A stretch of DNA of 64,000 bases, taken from positions 26,623,458 through 26,687,457 of the forward strand of contig NC_091096.1 in NCBI RefSeq assembly GCF_024713975.1, given 5' to 3'. Positions 49,942-63,600 of the stretch are shown piece after piece (the stretch's first letter is position 1; the number at the start of each line of letters is the position of its first letter). Below the pieces are notes generated by a model. The model saw only the letters and a list, made by a program, of their open reading frames with translations, made no database searches and was not told where the DNA came from. This stretch comes from Paralichthys olivaceus (Eukaryota > Chordata > Actinopteri > Pleuronectiformes > Paralichthyidae). A program made the translations under genes and the position numbers.

Positions 49942-50100
49942 GATGCGACTTTCCAAGTCCCACTAGAGTGAAGTACGAAAGTGTTGGAGAGATGTTCTTC
50001 AGATGTTTCTTTCCACAAGTTGGCTCCACTTGGCAGAGCAGCTGCACACACAAAGCCCACCGCCGCCTCTAAATGCCTTAATAACTATATTTGTCTGTTA
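49942..50100 (-). promoter_or_regulatory. npr3: Probable npr3 5' UTR and promoter-proximal region
   Basis: Located by position only. On the minus strand it holds a short GC-rich 'gaggcggcggtgggc' block about 120 bp upstream of the ATG. No convincing TATA box or initiator was found, so no start site is given. Confidence 0.35.
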
Positions 50101-53100
50101 AAGTAGCGAATCTGCCTGAATGTGCGTGTTTTATTCAGCATGGAGAATCCCCCCGAAGCCTCCTGAACCTGCTCAAAATATTCTCCCCACAGTTCCTGCC
50201 AGGCACCGAGATCCTTCCAGCTCCGCCAGCAGCACCACACACGCTGGCTCCGGCCTGGAGTTTTGAAGCATCTTCTCAGGATTATTCCTGCGTCATCGGA
50301 GCGCTGCCCACCTCCTTCTTAAAGCTACACTGCTGCCGAGCTCACAATGAGCCACTTCAACCCAGCTCCGGTCAGTGCGCAAGTTTAATGGGAATTAAAC
50401 CCCTGGAAGCCTGAAACAACTCACAACATACACGACTCTGAGATGTATGTATTCATCTGTGCAGAGGATGGAAAAAAGAGAACATACTAATGTGTCAAAC
50501 ATGAAAAAGATTATGGGTTTCATCTGTAATGTAACATTACTGACAGACTGCTCACAATCACTGACTGCAAGTTCCATTTTCCATTTATAAGGTAACTGCT
50601 GGGACACTTCGAAAACGACATTTGGGTTGTGGAGCTAAGAATGCAGCGTACTCATACTTGTACTCATAACGTAGTAACAGCAAGTGTTGTTTAATGCTAG
50701 AGGAGCAGCTGGTGTACCTCTCATGTTGTTGTATGAGGAGGTAGCCTCAGTCTGAGCCCAGGACAGGGATGGAGGATACTAGTAGTTGTAGTAATTAGGT
50801 CATTAATTATCATCCTCTGTTCTGTCCACCAGCACACTCATTATGCTCCATTATTTACAGACTACTGTGAATACACTGGTTCTACCCAGCCTGTACGAGA
50901 TGTATCAGCCACACTCATCAACAGATGATTGTTTGAGGGGACTATTTGAGTGTGAGCATTTGATGCTGATGATTTTTATGATATCACTTAATGCTTAATG
51001 ACAGAACTGTGTTTGATAAACTGGGTCAGTTCACTGTGGCTCCAGTTTCCCCTGCTTCCCTCTGTTCAAGCTGAGATGTTTCGTCATCATTAAACATTTC
51101 ATCAAGATTTCATCATAGAAGTGTGGATAAGAAGTGGACTAAAACAATACATAATTAACATATTAATAAATACCATGCATATAAAACAGTTATTGTTATT
51201 CAAAAAGAGGAGGCTTGTTGCTCACCTCAGCGTCAAGTCAACAGTGACTGTTGAGCCTTTTCCTCTGCAGGAGGAAGTGTGAGAAACATTCTTTGTGTCT
51301 GCTTCATCACCCACAGGTGACTGAGGTCTTCTAGTATATACCTACATTTAAGTGTTGATCTCCTCTAGATGTTTCTGTTCGTAACTATAGATATAATACA
51401 ATTTGTAAGATGTTAGACTGTTTGTAACATGGTCACCTTCTCCTTCACTACGTTATGTTCAGTGATAACTTTTTTGTTTGTTGCCCATTTGTTTGAGGGT
51501 GTAAGGAGAACCACTGTGAGATTTGAACCAGTTCAACCACAATGAAATCACAGACAGGAAGTATTGTTGTGGATATAACATACAGTCTGTGGTTTTGTTT
51601 GATGGTTAAAGAAGTAGTGGGCAAAGTTTTGCTTACAGAGACAGAAATACAACAGTGGTAAATTACCTTAACTGGGGCTGCACTCCTTCATTTTTTTAGA
51701 TGAACAATGAACCAAATGACGTTGTGTAAATCCACTAGTGACAACAGTCCACAGAGAATCAACACCAGTGCTCTTCCTCTCAGCTATAACTCATTGTGTC
51801 AGTTTCTCTCTCATCAACTTTGTTTCCAGCAGCAGACAGCAGTGGAAGCCAGTGTGCTCAGTGTGTTCACCATAACAACAGTTTGTTATGCTGCCCCTAA
51901 GTGGCTAAATGATAAACGCAGCTTTAGTTAAAAGGGATTTCAGCAAATTATACTTTAGAGAAGCTAATTTTAAGTATTTTGTAAATTTTTGTGAATAAGT
52001 CCAATCTATCGTTCGCTTCGTGTGAATCTTTAAAGTTTAATAAATGTAGTGAATATAAAATCCAATATTTCGCTATTAATTTGTACAGGAGTAGATGTGT
52101 AAAGTAGACTAAAATGAAAATACTCAAGAATAATAAGAAATGAACTTACTTTACATTACTTGAGCAAATACTTCAAATCTCCTTCCACCTTTGGTCTCTT
52201 TGTATGTGTTGAACGAACTACTTGTTTTGACACTGATGTCATAAAGAGTTGTATTATAAGCTTGTGTATTGCACAGAGATTCATTTTACAGAGTGACTGA
52301 CTTCTGTGCAGCTCCAGAATGTTAAAAAATCATCAACCTCAAATCACATCCTCAATTAGCAGCCTTGCACTTATCGTGGCACATGAACATGTCACTAATG
52401 ACTCACCTAGCTAGTCTCTCAGAAGACACATTTTGTTTGCTGGCAAGTGGAGTGGAATTTGCTGACGTACATGCCAATGTTTTCCACAGCTCTCGTTACA
52501 CTTAAAATCATTAAATCATTACATGAAAAGGTAAGGTATTATACTGGATGTGAAGCACAATTCTGTGCTGTTTTTATCTGAAATGTCCAAATTACACCAG
52601 GAGGCACAACATGGAGATATTTTGCAATTATGTTCATTAAAGTGAAATCAGCACCTTGTCATGTAATGACACATTTGAGCAGTGGAAGTTCATCTGTGCA
52701 GACTGTCCAGACTTATAAAAAGTATGGAGTATCATTTTAATCCAGCTAGAGACCTGTAGCTGAGACCTGTTACTGTACTTGTTGTTTTCCTCCCATGTTT
52801 TTGCAAAAAGGCTCAAAATCAACCACTTAATTACCCATGTATAATTGGACGGTTAGCTGTTATTTACAGAACTGCATCATCACCAAGATTAGAACATGGC
52901 TGTTAAAATTCCTGAACAGTATATTGTTTCCGTCTGACAGCAAAGACATTTGGCAGGAAAAGTTTAATGAATTTAAAACCAAGGGATAAAACCAAACAGG
53001 GTCTGTAAAATGCTTGTCATGCACATAAAATGTAAAATTAATTCATTTAAAGCATCTTAAAACATTCTTTATTACATGTGCTGCAATATCTCAATCTGGT

Positions 53101-54520
53101 TTTATTTACTTTCAACACACTTTGTAAAAATGTTAAGAAATGTGCTATATAAATGAAATACATTATTTCTATATCTATTTTTATCAATGTATTAACCTCT
53201 AATGCAGGTAACCACTGTCCACACTGAAACCTTTTGTTTATGTCAAGTGTTCCTCTCACTGTCTGTCGTGACATGATAGAAGGACTTTTCTTAAATGTTG
53301 TCAAAGGTAACAACACTAAAACAACACCATGCATGACTCGTTTATGTTTGTTAGGAGATAAGGTTTCATAAATATGAAGACAAGGATTTGTTCAATAAGT
53401 GTTGTCAAAACACTTCACCAACAGACTGAACGAGCTGATTTCTTTTGAGCTGTCTGTGTTCTTTTACTGACCTCTAGTGGTCACGTTTTACACATACACT
53501 CACGGTGTGTGCTTTGGCCCAATTCAGAAATGAGTATTATTCAAAACAATATGATCAAAAGGGGTTTTTTTGTAGTTTTTTACCCTAGTTGAGGGTAAAA
53601 AGAACAAAACATATTTGTATGCAAGAAAGATTTCCAAGGTGAAACTAGGTTTTGAAGCATGACTGAAACGTTTTGAGTGAGTTATAGCTTTTTGCAGCCT
53701 TGCAAGAGAATTGTAATGTCAGAACTAACAACAAACAGTTATGACAATTTGACTTACAATGTTTTCAACTTCAAAAAATTTGAATAACTGTAAAATAGTT
53801 GAAACTTAGACGGGTTAAGATAACTGAGAATGAATAAACTGTAATTTGTACATAAAAACAGAATAAGGATTAGTTAATCTAAAGTTTACTGCATTAGGTA
53901 AAATTTAAAAAAAATGATTTGTACTGGGTGGAAAAAATCTTCAGCCTACATTGTTTTTGCAGCGGTATTGTAAACATCATATTCTTTTATCTTATCTTCT
54001 GTAATGCTGTATGGGCCAAGATGCCCTTACCCAGTTACAGGTAACTTAACCCACTCATACAGGAAATACTACACTAGACCAAGGTCATGTTGAGTCACTT
54101 GGGAGAAGATACACATCCCCCCCACCGAACAATTGTTATCTCATAGGTTATTATGCATATTATAAACAAGCCCAGCCATTGGTCTTTTCACAAAGTGACT
54201 TTATTTTAAGAAAGCACAACCAAGAACCATATTTTATCATTCCAAAGTAAATCTACTGTAAACAAACTGCACTTCCCATCCGAAATAAATCATAATTCAG
54301 CATTATACACCACAATAATAAGGTCAATCAATTGACCTATTTTTATTACAAACACAGGTAACAAGACAAAACACAAAATCTCCAATGGAGTCCATCAGAA
54401 AATTTATAAAAAAGTGGGAAAAAAAACGTGTCCTGGTTTCTGCTGCTCATCCATACCCTGTTTTGGGGGCAGCTTCACATTGTCCCTTTTCAGGAGGTTT
54501 CCATATTTTGTTCATTACAG
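50101..54520. other. Intergenic region between pdzd2 and npr3
   Basis: 4.4 kb with no exon on either strand. Upstream npr3 control elements and the pdzd2 3' UTR must lie here. There is an open frame at 50091-50414 (+), but it has no family resemblance and lies over the npr3 promoter side. Confidence 0.6.
54200..54205 (-). promoter_or_regulatory. pdzd2: Candidate pdzd2 polyadenylation signal
   Basis: AATAAA on the minus strand about 315 bp after the pdzd2 stop. Another copy lies at 54342-54347, about 175 bp after the stop. Either could serve. Confidence 0.35.
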
Positions 54521-54681
54521 TCAGGTACTCCACTTGCGAATGAGAAGTTGGTTGGGTCCGTCATTTGTGGCTTTGATGATTTTCCAGGCATCATGGTGCA
54601 TGAGACCTTCCAGAGAACAGCCATTGATAGATAGGACCTCATCGCCAACTTCGATAAGCCCCGACAGCTCTGCAGCGCCTC
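54521..54681 (-). CDS. pdzd2: pdzd2 last exon: second half of final PDZ and stop
   Basis: 161 bases, acceptor 'ctcctccacaacag', encoding [20 protein letters not shown] and ending LLIRKWST before TGA. The longer open frame upstream to 54820 is intron sequence. Confidence 0.9.
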
Positions 54682-57600
54682 CTGTTGTGGAGGAGCAGAA
54701 ATCCAGCTTAACTTGCAGATACACTCCATGGTTTTGGTATCCCAACGATTGATAGTTTGACAACCACACACTAATTTGAGGACAATTTACAGAGGAGCGC
54801 AAGCTTGAAATTGTGTTCAAATGATGAGAATTTACATGTTTTTATTTCAAACCAAGTTATAAAATAATTGCATTCTAGTTCAGGCTGCTCAGTTCTCAAC
54901 CTAGGTAGCAAACAACTAACAAACCTTTGCAGTAAGAAAAAAGAGGCCACCTCAAAATACTACGCTCATGGTCACAGGTTACCATAATTGTACAACTCTG
55001 ATTGGTGGGTCTTACCCATAGGTCTTACCTCTTGTACATCTGTCAGATAGTGGAAGCAAGAGACCAAGAATAGAGGAGAAATTGGGACTGTGCAGTGCAT
55101 AATGAATGATTACCCTCATCCCTAAAGTTTTTTGGTGTCATTATTTTGTGTCTATTTACCAAAATAAACTCAGTGGACTAGTGCTAACATGAGGACCACA
55201 GTACAGCTGAGAGATCTGGCCCTACTGCCAATTAGTGAAATGACAGAGAAAAGTGAACTGGGTGGGTTCAGGTAAGGTCTGCATCCTTGGTACAGCTGGT
55301 ACAACTGACTATCAACTAATGAATCCCCTACTCTCATTCATATCACATCACTTTAATCTCTTACTGTGCATGGCAATGACTGTCAATTTTCCCATTAGGG
55401 TCAGAATATAAGGATGCTGAAGTGCAGGACCCTTTTCTCCGCTGGGTCTGGCACTAGGATTGATGCAGGTGAAGCAGAGCCTAGACCAGTAGTGGAGCCC
55501 GGGTTTAGCATGATTGATTGGTTGCACATCTTAAGAGGCTGGGGGCTATCTAGTATGAGTCTATGACAGACACCAGAGAAGTGTAGAGCAGACAAAGAAG
55601 ACATGAGATCGGCCTGCAGTGAAAAGTACCCTTCAAGTATTTTGGTTTTGTTCCTGGTTCTATTTGTTAACTGTGTTAGCTCTGTGCAGTTGTTAACACA
55701 AAGATGAAATAGCCCAAAGGTTTAGTGGTTATAAATAACATAAACAACATCATTTAACGAACACTACCTGTACCATGACACCATTATCATATGTTTACAG
55801 ATTAAGGGCATGACAGATTTGCACAAATTGACATCAACAACCTGTGTGATATGACTCATAGGTGATCCAAATATACTCCAGTCTACTGGGAATGGACCTA
55901 CACACATTACATCACTTTGTTTGATTCTTAATGAGTATTATCTTTATCATAGAGTTATATGAGACATAGAGGAAAGTTCACCTTTAAAGATGCGTTTGAC
56001 AATGAGAGGCCTGTCTCCATGACTTGAGGATTTCCCTCCTTCTAGACTGAAGCCCAGGCCAGCAGAGGTCTTATGAAGGTCCACCATTAAAGCACCATCT
56101 GGACCACCATCCAACGCTGAGAGATATTCAACACAATTACAGAAGTGAAATATGAAAGGTCCAGTGTGTATGATTTTGAAGGATAGTAGCAGCTAAATAA
56201 ATTTCATTAGAATACAATTAACTGACACTATAACAATGTTTAAATGAGCAAATCGAATTAGCATTGGGGAGCAGGTCGCCTTCCACAGAGTTCTGCCATG
56301 TTACTTTATACAGTAGCCTAGAATGGACAAACCCAACACTGGCTCTAGAGATGACCTTAGGTGTTTTTACATCACCTGAAGGCCACCATAGGTTCTCTAC
56401 ATGATCCAGGTATGTGGATATTTATATTGTTATAGATGCAAGTATTGGACTAACCTGCCCCAGCTTCCAAACACTTCCTGGGAGAATGCACACTGTTTGT
56501 CTGGCTGACCGAGTCACGTCTATCAGAGGCACTCAGTTCACTGTCTCTCCAAACGACTACTAAGGCTTGGCTGGTCAGCCTGGCCTGGTGAAGGCAGGAC
56601 ACAGCCTCTCCATGGGTTTTACCCTCCAGACTTGTGCCATTTATGGATAAAATGCTGTCACCTCTCTGGATCGTGCCTTCGAGGTTAGCTGCACCTTTGG
56701 TGAAGACCCGATGAACCTGGACACAAAGTTAAAGTATTTGTTACACTACCACCCCCCACTGCGCAGAGATATTGGCAAAAACTTTTCAAACACAACCAAT
56801 CATGTCTCTACATTATTATTACTATTATTAGAAACTAACATTAATGTATCTTTTATTCCTTTATCATTTATATTCTTCATACATACGCTGCATTAATAAA
56901 CTGAAGTGGAAAATTAAAAAAAAAATGTAATCAGTTAAATAAATACTGTAAGAATAACTCTTATTAATTTAGAAATAAATGCAGACTAATGTATACTGAT
57001 GTTCCTGTTTTAACCACATTAAACATTATTTTTGATGGTGATTTAAAACCAAGAGTGTTTGTTTAAATTGGTTGAATGAGGTTATATTGTTGGGATTAAG
57101 ATGTCTTTTGCGTGAGAGACTTGAGTACAGCCAGAGAAATAAAGATAATATTACCAGTCACGCTACAAGAGCACTCACAGAATAAGAGATAATTACAGAC
57201 AGCCCTAAATAGATTCAAGCTAAAAATCTAATCAGCCAGTAAACTAAGAAAACCAAAATTAAAAATTCATTCCATTTCTAAGGTGTCAAATTCAGAGGAC
57301 TAAGAATAGTTAAACATGTGCTCTTGTGAGCAGTGATTCAATTTGAGAGTTGAAATAAGGAGGCAGATTCTGTGGCATAACCTGTGCAACTCGTTCTCTT
57401 CTTGTTGCTTGTGAGGACTGTTTTTTTCAGATAATACACAGTGATGAGTACAGTAGTTTGATTAAGCAAAAATCACAAGGATAAGGTTTCTTGAGCAGCA
57501 TGAGAATATGTGATTAGTCTGAAGGAACATATTCACAGTACATTTAATTTTCTTGAGGATTTATATACTGTACTTACAGTTATTGCCTTCTGCTCAAGGT

Positions 57601-60600
57601 CAACTCCACCAGCAATACTAAAACCAAGCCCTGAACCCTCTTCTTTACTCAGGACCACAAGTTGAGTTATGACATTAACCTGCAGAGAGTTCAGACACAG
57701 ATTTAACATGAAGGAATTTATAAGGAATTCATATGGAATCTAGGACTGAAACTACAGAGTCTAAGGAATCCGTTAAAGATTAAATGACATGAGTTAGTGG
57801 TGCGATGTTACCTCAGAGAGGGCCCTGGCCTCCTGAAGCAGGGACTCCACGTATGATCTAGCTGTGAGGGAGAGCAGCAGTGTTTGCAGCTTACACTGAC
57901 TCACAGGAGAGGTAGCCAGCTCCTTTAAACTGCGGACAAAAGGAGTTAAAATGAACACACTATACATCATTTTTTCCCATAGAAATGGGAAAAATACAGT
58001 GAAATGAGGCACAGTTATCTCATAGGATGTGATTTGAGGTTGGTTCACAGATTGTCATGAAACTTGTTGAAATACATGCACAGCAGTTATGTGTTGGAGC
58101 AAAACCACTCCCCCCTGGTAAATTAACAAAATTAACCAATTGCCTATTGCTAATTATTTATAAGATAAGTAAGATAAGATAATCCTTTATTCATCTCACA
58201 ACGGGGAAATTTGCAATGTTACAGCAGCAAGAGGGCAGTCAAAAATGTACATTGGTAAGCAACAATAAATAAAGATGCCATAATTGTAGAGAAATGTAAG
58301 AAAATTAAAATATGGATGGAATAAAGACAAATATATAGAGTCTAAAGACAGAATATATACAGTGAAATGCATTGCATTGGATATTTATTAGAAACTTCCA
58401 AACTAATCTCAAAGCTAATCTGCTTCCAAAAGGCTGTGGGTCAGATTTGGTTGGCTTTAGATGTCAGTGGCAAAATAAGTACAGTATAACCACAGAACTG
58501 TCAAATTCTACATTTAAATAGAAAATGCTATATCACATCATTTAAGATGTGATATAGCATTTTCTATTTAATTTTAGAATATAGAGAAATATATATACAT
58601 AGAGAAATATTGTATTACATATGACATTTGGAGGGAAATATTAATTTACACACACACAGACAGACACACACACACAGACACACAACACAGTGACAGTACC
58701 TTCATCCTTGATAAGATCAGACATTTTGGATTCCTACACACAAAGGATTCATATGATCAGTTTTGAATTGAACTGCCCACCTGATTGACCAGCTGGGCTG
58801 TTGTCCATGGGTCTCGGAGGGTCTCTGAGGAGTCTCCTCTGTGGATCCAGGCTCACCTTGGTTCACCATGTTAACATCTACTTTTGTCAGGGTTGCAGAG
58901 GGTGGACATCTCTTAGTTCCTGTGGCCTTCGAAAGACTTGTAGGATGGATTCCTGGCTCAGTTTTATCTATGCTTGTACCATGCTCTCTAGCAAAGTCCT
59001 CTGTGCATAGCTTTTCCAGTTCAGGCATACTCAGAGCCCTGAGCTGCTGCATCCTGCTGCGGGGAAGTTTGCCATGTTTCCTCCGCAGCACCGGAGGGGT
59101 CTGTGAAGTAATCCCATCTGGCGTATTTTGAACCCCAGCCTCAGGATTGTCCTCCAACAGCGGAGTTATGTTGCAGCTTGTATCTGGATACTCAAGGTTC
59201 ATCGGTGTAATGCTAGACCTGGGTTTACCAAGAAAAGGTGAGCAGGGTGTGGTAGGGGTTTGAGTCACCACATAAGAGGTAAGACCCCTTTGCCGTGTCC
59301 GAGAGCCAATAGAATTAACCAAACCAATATAACCAGCAATCCTTTGGTTAAGTGAGGCTCTATATGCCAGAGCATACGACTGAATGTCATTGTTTCTAGC
59401 CACAGGCTTGTCAAAGTGAGCCAGGTTTTCAAAAGACTTTATCTTGTGTCGGACAGAGAAGGGGTTGTAGTCTGCTGACAAAGTGTTGTCTGTTGAGAAA
59501 CTTCGCCTTTCCATTGTCTTTATGTACAGTCTGGATGTGCTGGACTTTAGGGTGTCACTTGTCTCCACAATATAAGTTGGGTTTGAGCTATTACTTGTGG
59601 TTGAATTAAATCCTGTGTTGCAGACCTTGGCATTTGTTTTTTCTTCTGTGGGAATGTCAGGACAAAGCATTGGTGATAAACTTGCATGTGTGCCTCTTTG
59701 AGTGTGCTTAGAATCTTCTGAATGACCTTTTTCATAGTGTGTCAGCAGTGCTGAGGATGAACCAGATAAGGAAGACAGCTTAACTTCTATAAATGTTCTC
59801 TGAGTGGAATGTTGGAGTGATTGTGGTTTGGCTGTTGCATTGGAACCTAATTGGATGCCATTCTCCTTGGCTAGTTGCACAGTTTGTAATGGGCCATCTG
59901 CAAGCCTGTGCTCAGGTGTAACTTGACTTATGTCACTAACTTTTGGCAAAGCAAGGCAGCTGTTTATATCAGTCTGGTTATTGGCTGTCGAACAACTATA
60001 CACTTGTGATAATTTTGCTGACTGGGTCAAAGAGGAAAAGGTGTTTGAAGAAAACTGACTTTCAGTTCTGGTAGGTTTCTGGAGGGGCTCTTCCTGTGGT
60101 TTGTTCTTACTCTTAATACTTAGGCCTTTCAGTTTGGGAGCAGTGTTTGGTCTGATTTGAGATTCAACCTGAAGTTTAAAGATACTGCTCCACACAGAAC
60201 AGTCTGAATCATTCTGTAATTTTGGGCTAGTGGTCTTGGCAAGTGATGAGGTAGCATGGGGGTTTAAATTAGTTCTACATTTTAAGACTTTTTCTTTGTT
60301 TGTCACTGATGCTGGCACTCTTGTGTCTGATCTACTAATGTGTGAACATGAGGCCTCTGATTCCATTGAAGGCAAGAGGGATACGCTTCTGTTCAAATGC
60401 TTCTGTAAATCTGAGGTCAGCGAGGCATCTGCATGCAGATTTTTAGTCATACCCTCTGTGACACTAGGGGCATGTTGAGGGGAAGGACTGCTGTAAATGC
60501 TTAAGCTACCAGAACTGGGTGCTATGCATACTCTGTCACAGGATTGAATGGCACTATTAATGTGGCACTCTGTAGAAGACATGGGTATTGTGCCATTAGA

Positions 60601-63600
60601 AGAGTGGCGGAGTTGGTCTGTGGAGGAGTCACTGAACAACTGAGAAAGCTGTAAGCACTGGCTTGTTGTCACAGAGTTTTCTTTGTTACTCGCTGAGACC
60701 TCAGAGGAAACCTGCACCCCATCACAGGTCTGAGTCAGGTTTGTATCTTGACTGCTGCCATCCTGAAAGAGCGAGGACATTTTCAGTTTCTGGCTTAAAT
60801 AAAATTGTCCACCAGCAGGGGGTTGCTGGACATCACAAGAAAAAATCTCCACTTCTTCCTCATCTGAAGAGAGCTCATGAAGATGTGCACCACTGCTGAC
60901 TATCTTATTGACCATTAGGCTGCTGTCAGCGGTGGATTCACTGTTTGAGTCACTGTCATCTCCTATGGGGTACATGATTTTAGACCCAGAATTTTCCTTT
61001 GGTTGGTTCACATGTGATGTCTCCACAGGGAGTGTGGCAAATTTTTCATTTCCTGCATCCAGGATGGAGCAGTCCAGGGGAGTGGGCTGTGTTGGAACGT
61101 GAAAGGCAGTTTCTTCACACGGGGCCACAGTGTGTTGGCTTGAACAGCAGGATATAGGCTCATTTAATGAGGTCTTGTAGGGGGGATTCATGTGTATATT
61201 TTTATCACCACAGGGGCTCACTTCTAATAAAATGTCATCTATATTGGTGACAGGTATGTGAAAGTCATGATCTGTGTGGGTCGTGTGGTTCCCTGAATTT
61301 GCACAGATTATTTGTCCTTCATCAGATGTTCCTTGAGCAGCTCTGGCTGGATTCCGTCTGATGGCTCCTTCACTGCTCCCTGATGACATTATCAAACTGG
61401 ACAGTTGATCTACAGCTGGAACCAGAAATGAAAAGTAAGCAGTAAGCAAGTGCAGACTAAATCATTTGACATGACATGTTAATTTTATTTCCCAAAACAC
61501 TCCAGAAATTGTATTTAATCTTGCAACGAAGTGAGGACAAGTGAGGCCATAGAATAAAATAAATCAAGGATATCCAGGGTGAGCGGTGTTCAGTAATCGT
61601 CATAAAAAGGTGATGATCTGTAGGATTTCTTCATAACAAACAAAATCAAAATCTCATTCATGAAAGCAACAGAGGGATCAATGAGAGGGTTGCTTGTAAA
61701 TGTTTGATAATAAACAAAGTGATATTCCTAGATCATAAAGTGTGTAAACATCTGTGGTCTGGTAGACAGAAATGAATGAAGTGATCAGTACAGAAAGAAA
61801 TGTGGACACATTTTCAGGTTTTTTTCAGGTGCTAAAGACTTGACTGCAGACATTGCTGTGGTTGCTCCAGGATATTCACCAAGGATATTCACCAAATATA
61901 CTGAAAAGTGACAGGAATGAAACATTGTCACTGTTTTTTCTGACCATATCAATCTCAAATTGGATCATATTTCAATCAAATGCAACCCTTCACCAGCAAA
62001 CTGTCAGGGTGTTGAACATTTTCACAAATCTTGATTGTAATCAAATAAACTGACCCCTGTGTGAAGATTGCAGTTAGCCACAGCAATGTCTGTACTACAC
62101 TCAGATAAAATTCACATTATGCTACAATATAAGGAGAAATGATTACACTACATATAGTAGAAAGCATACAGGGAGTGAAACTACAAGGTAACTCTAGTAT
62201 TACTAAAACTAAAATATACTGTATAAGATAGTCACCATGGATAGAAAGCCAGAAGCTTGCAGGTTGCTTTGGGAAAGTGAATGAGGGAAGGTTGATCCTA
62301 CATCTTAGGTCAGCATAAAAGGGAAAGAGATGGTGCTCTATTTAAAGGCATACTGAGTAGCATTCTGCCACTAATGACGTGTAAACACAAGAAGCAAAAT
62401 TATACACCACACACATCACACATTGGTGCAAACCACCACTGATAGAAAGAAAATCTTACATATTTTTTTCAATTTGATAGATAAAAGCTCTGAGGAAATA
62501 TCAGAAATGCCCCTCTTCCCCTCGGCACCTGAAGGGGCATGTCCGCGTTTGATTGACAGCTGGTATGATAAACAAGCATGTGTTATACTGCAGAAGTCCT
62601 AGGTGGACAGAGTGTTGTGAGCAGTGGTGTTAAAGAGTTAGGAACACATGCATTCAAAAGTTGCAAGAACATTTACATTTTCTTTATTGTGCTGCAGAGC
62701 AATTAATGATTTTAATGGACTTCATGCAAGAACATGGTCGTATTCTTATCCTATAGTGCGAACTCTCTGATGAGCGCACATATGATGCTCATTGTAGACA
62801 CGCTCCTGTCTTTTGTGTAGGTTGACTAGAGGTGTCATGAGGCAGAGAGGTTAAGCAAAACATCAGTCACCTACAGAAAATGGTGAATTTTGTGGAGTTG
62901 GTCTAAAAATGTCTTCATGGAGACAATTGACAATTCCAGCCAGACATCTCTGTGTGCACCTTGCACACAGACACATGCCAGCTGAAATATTTTGCAAAAC
63001 AAAATAGTTGTGAGCACAAAAGATTTAGGTGAACTATGCATTCACCATTTTTCTCATATTTCTCGGGTTTTCTTAGAAGGTACAACAAGAAAATTATTTA
63101 CAAATTGTCCAGACCTGTTGCAGGATTCATGTGAAATTAGTTTTCCACTGATCGTACATTTCACAAATTTGGAGCCATTATAAATATATATATACATTTT
63201 ATTTAGCTACTTGACAGAGGAGTCAGGTAGATGGAAGATTCATTTTGCATTTTAAAACTGTTACTGTAGACCAAACACTTCAGGTCAAACTGCTTGGAAT
63301 TCTTTCACTCATGGAAAATCTTGATTTGTCTGTGGCTGAGAGTGATTCCAGCTGTGTAGCTAAATTACAACAAATGAATCTGTGGCTCTGAGCCAGTCAC
63401 ATCAGCCACATTTATGTGAAATACACCAGGTTAAAATAAAATGGAATTTTCCTTTAATAATATACTGTTACATTTTGAGAGTGCTAAATGAATAAGAAAG
63501 GACTGTATGTTGATGGACAACATCCTATTACATCGCAGCAAAACTGCTCCTGTCCACTCTCCTATTCAAGTGGTACGAGCATGTAAAGCACCTCACCTCA

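Noticed and set aside
49942..49956. Five extra N-terminal codons on npr3 exon 1
   Set aside because: The first codon is TTG, not ATG; the ATG at 49941 has a good context and precedes the signal peptide.
50091..50414. 107-residue plus-strand frame upstream of npr3
   Set aside because: No family resemblance; it overlaps the antisense of the npr3 promoter side and has no splice or start context.
54682..54820. Upstream extension of the last pdzd2 exon frame
   Set aside because: A clear acceptor at 54682-54683 restores the split Gly codon and the PDZ sequence; the extension is intron read-through.
58692..58740. A 34-nt microexon between the giant pdzd2 exon and the next one
   Set aside because: It has AG and GT edges, but inclusion would shift the downstream PDZ frame.
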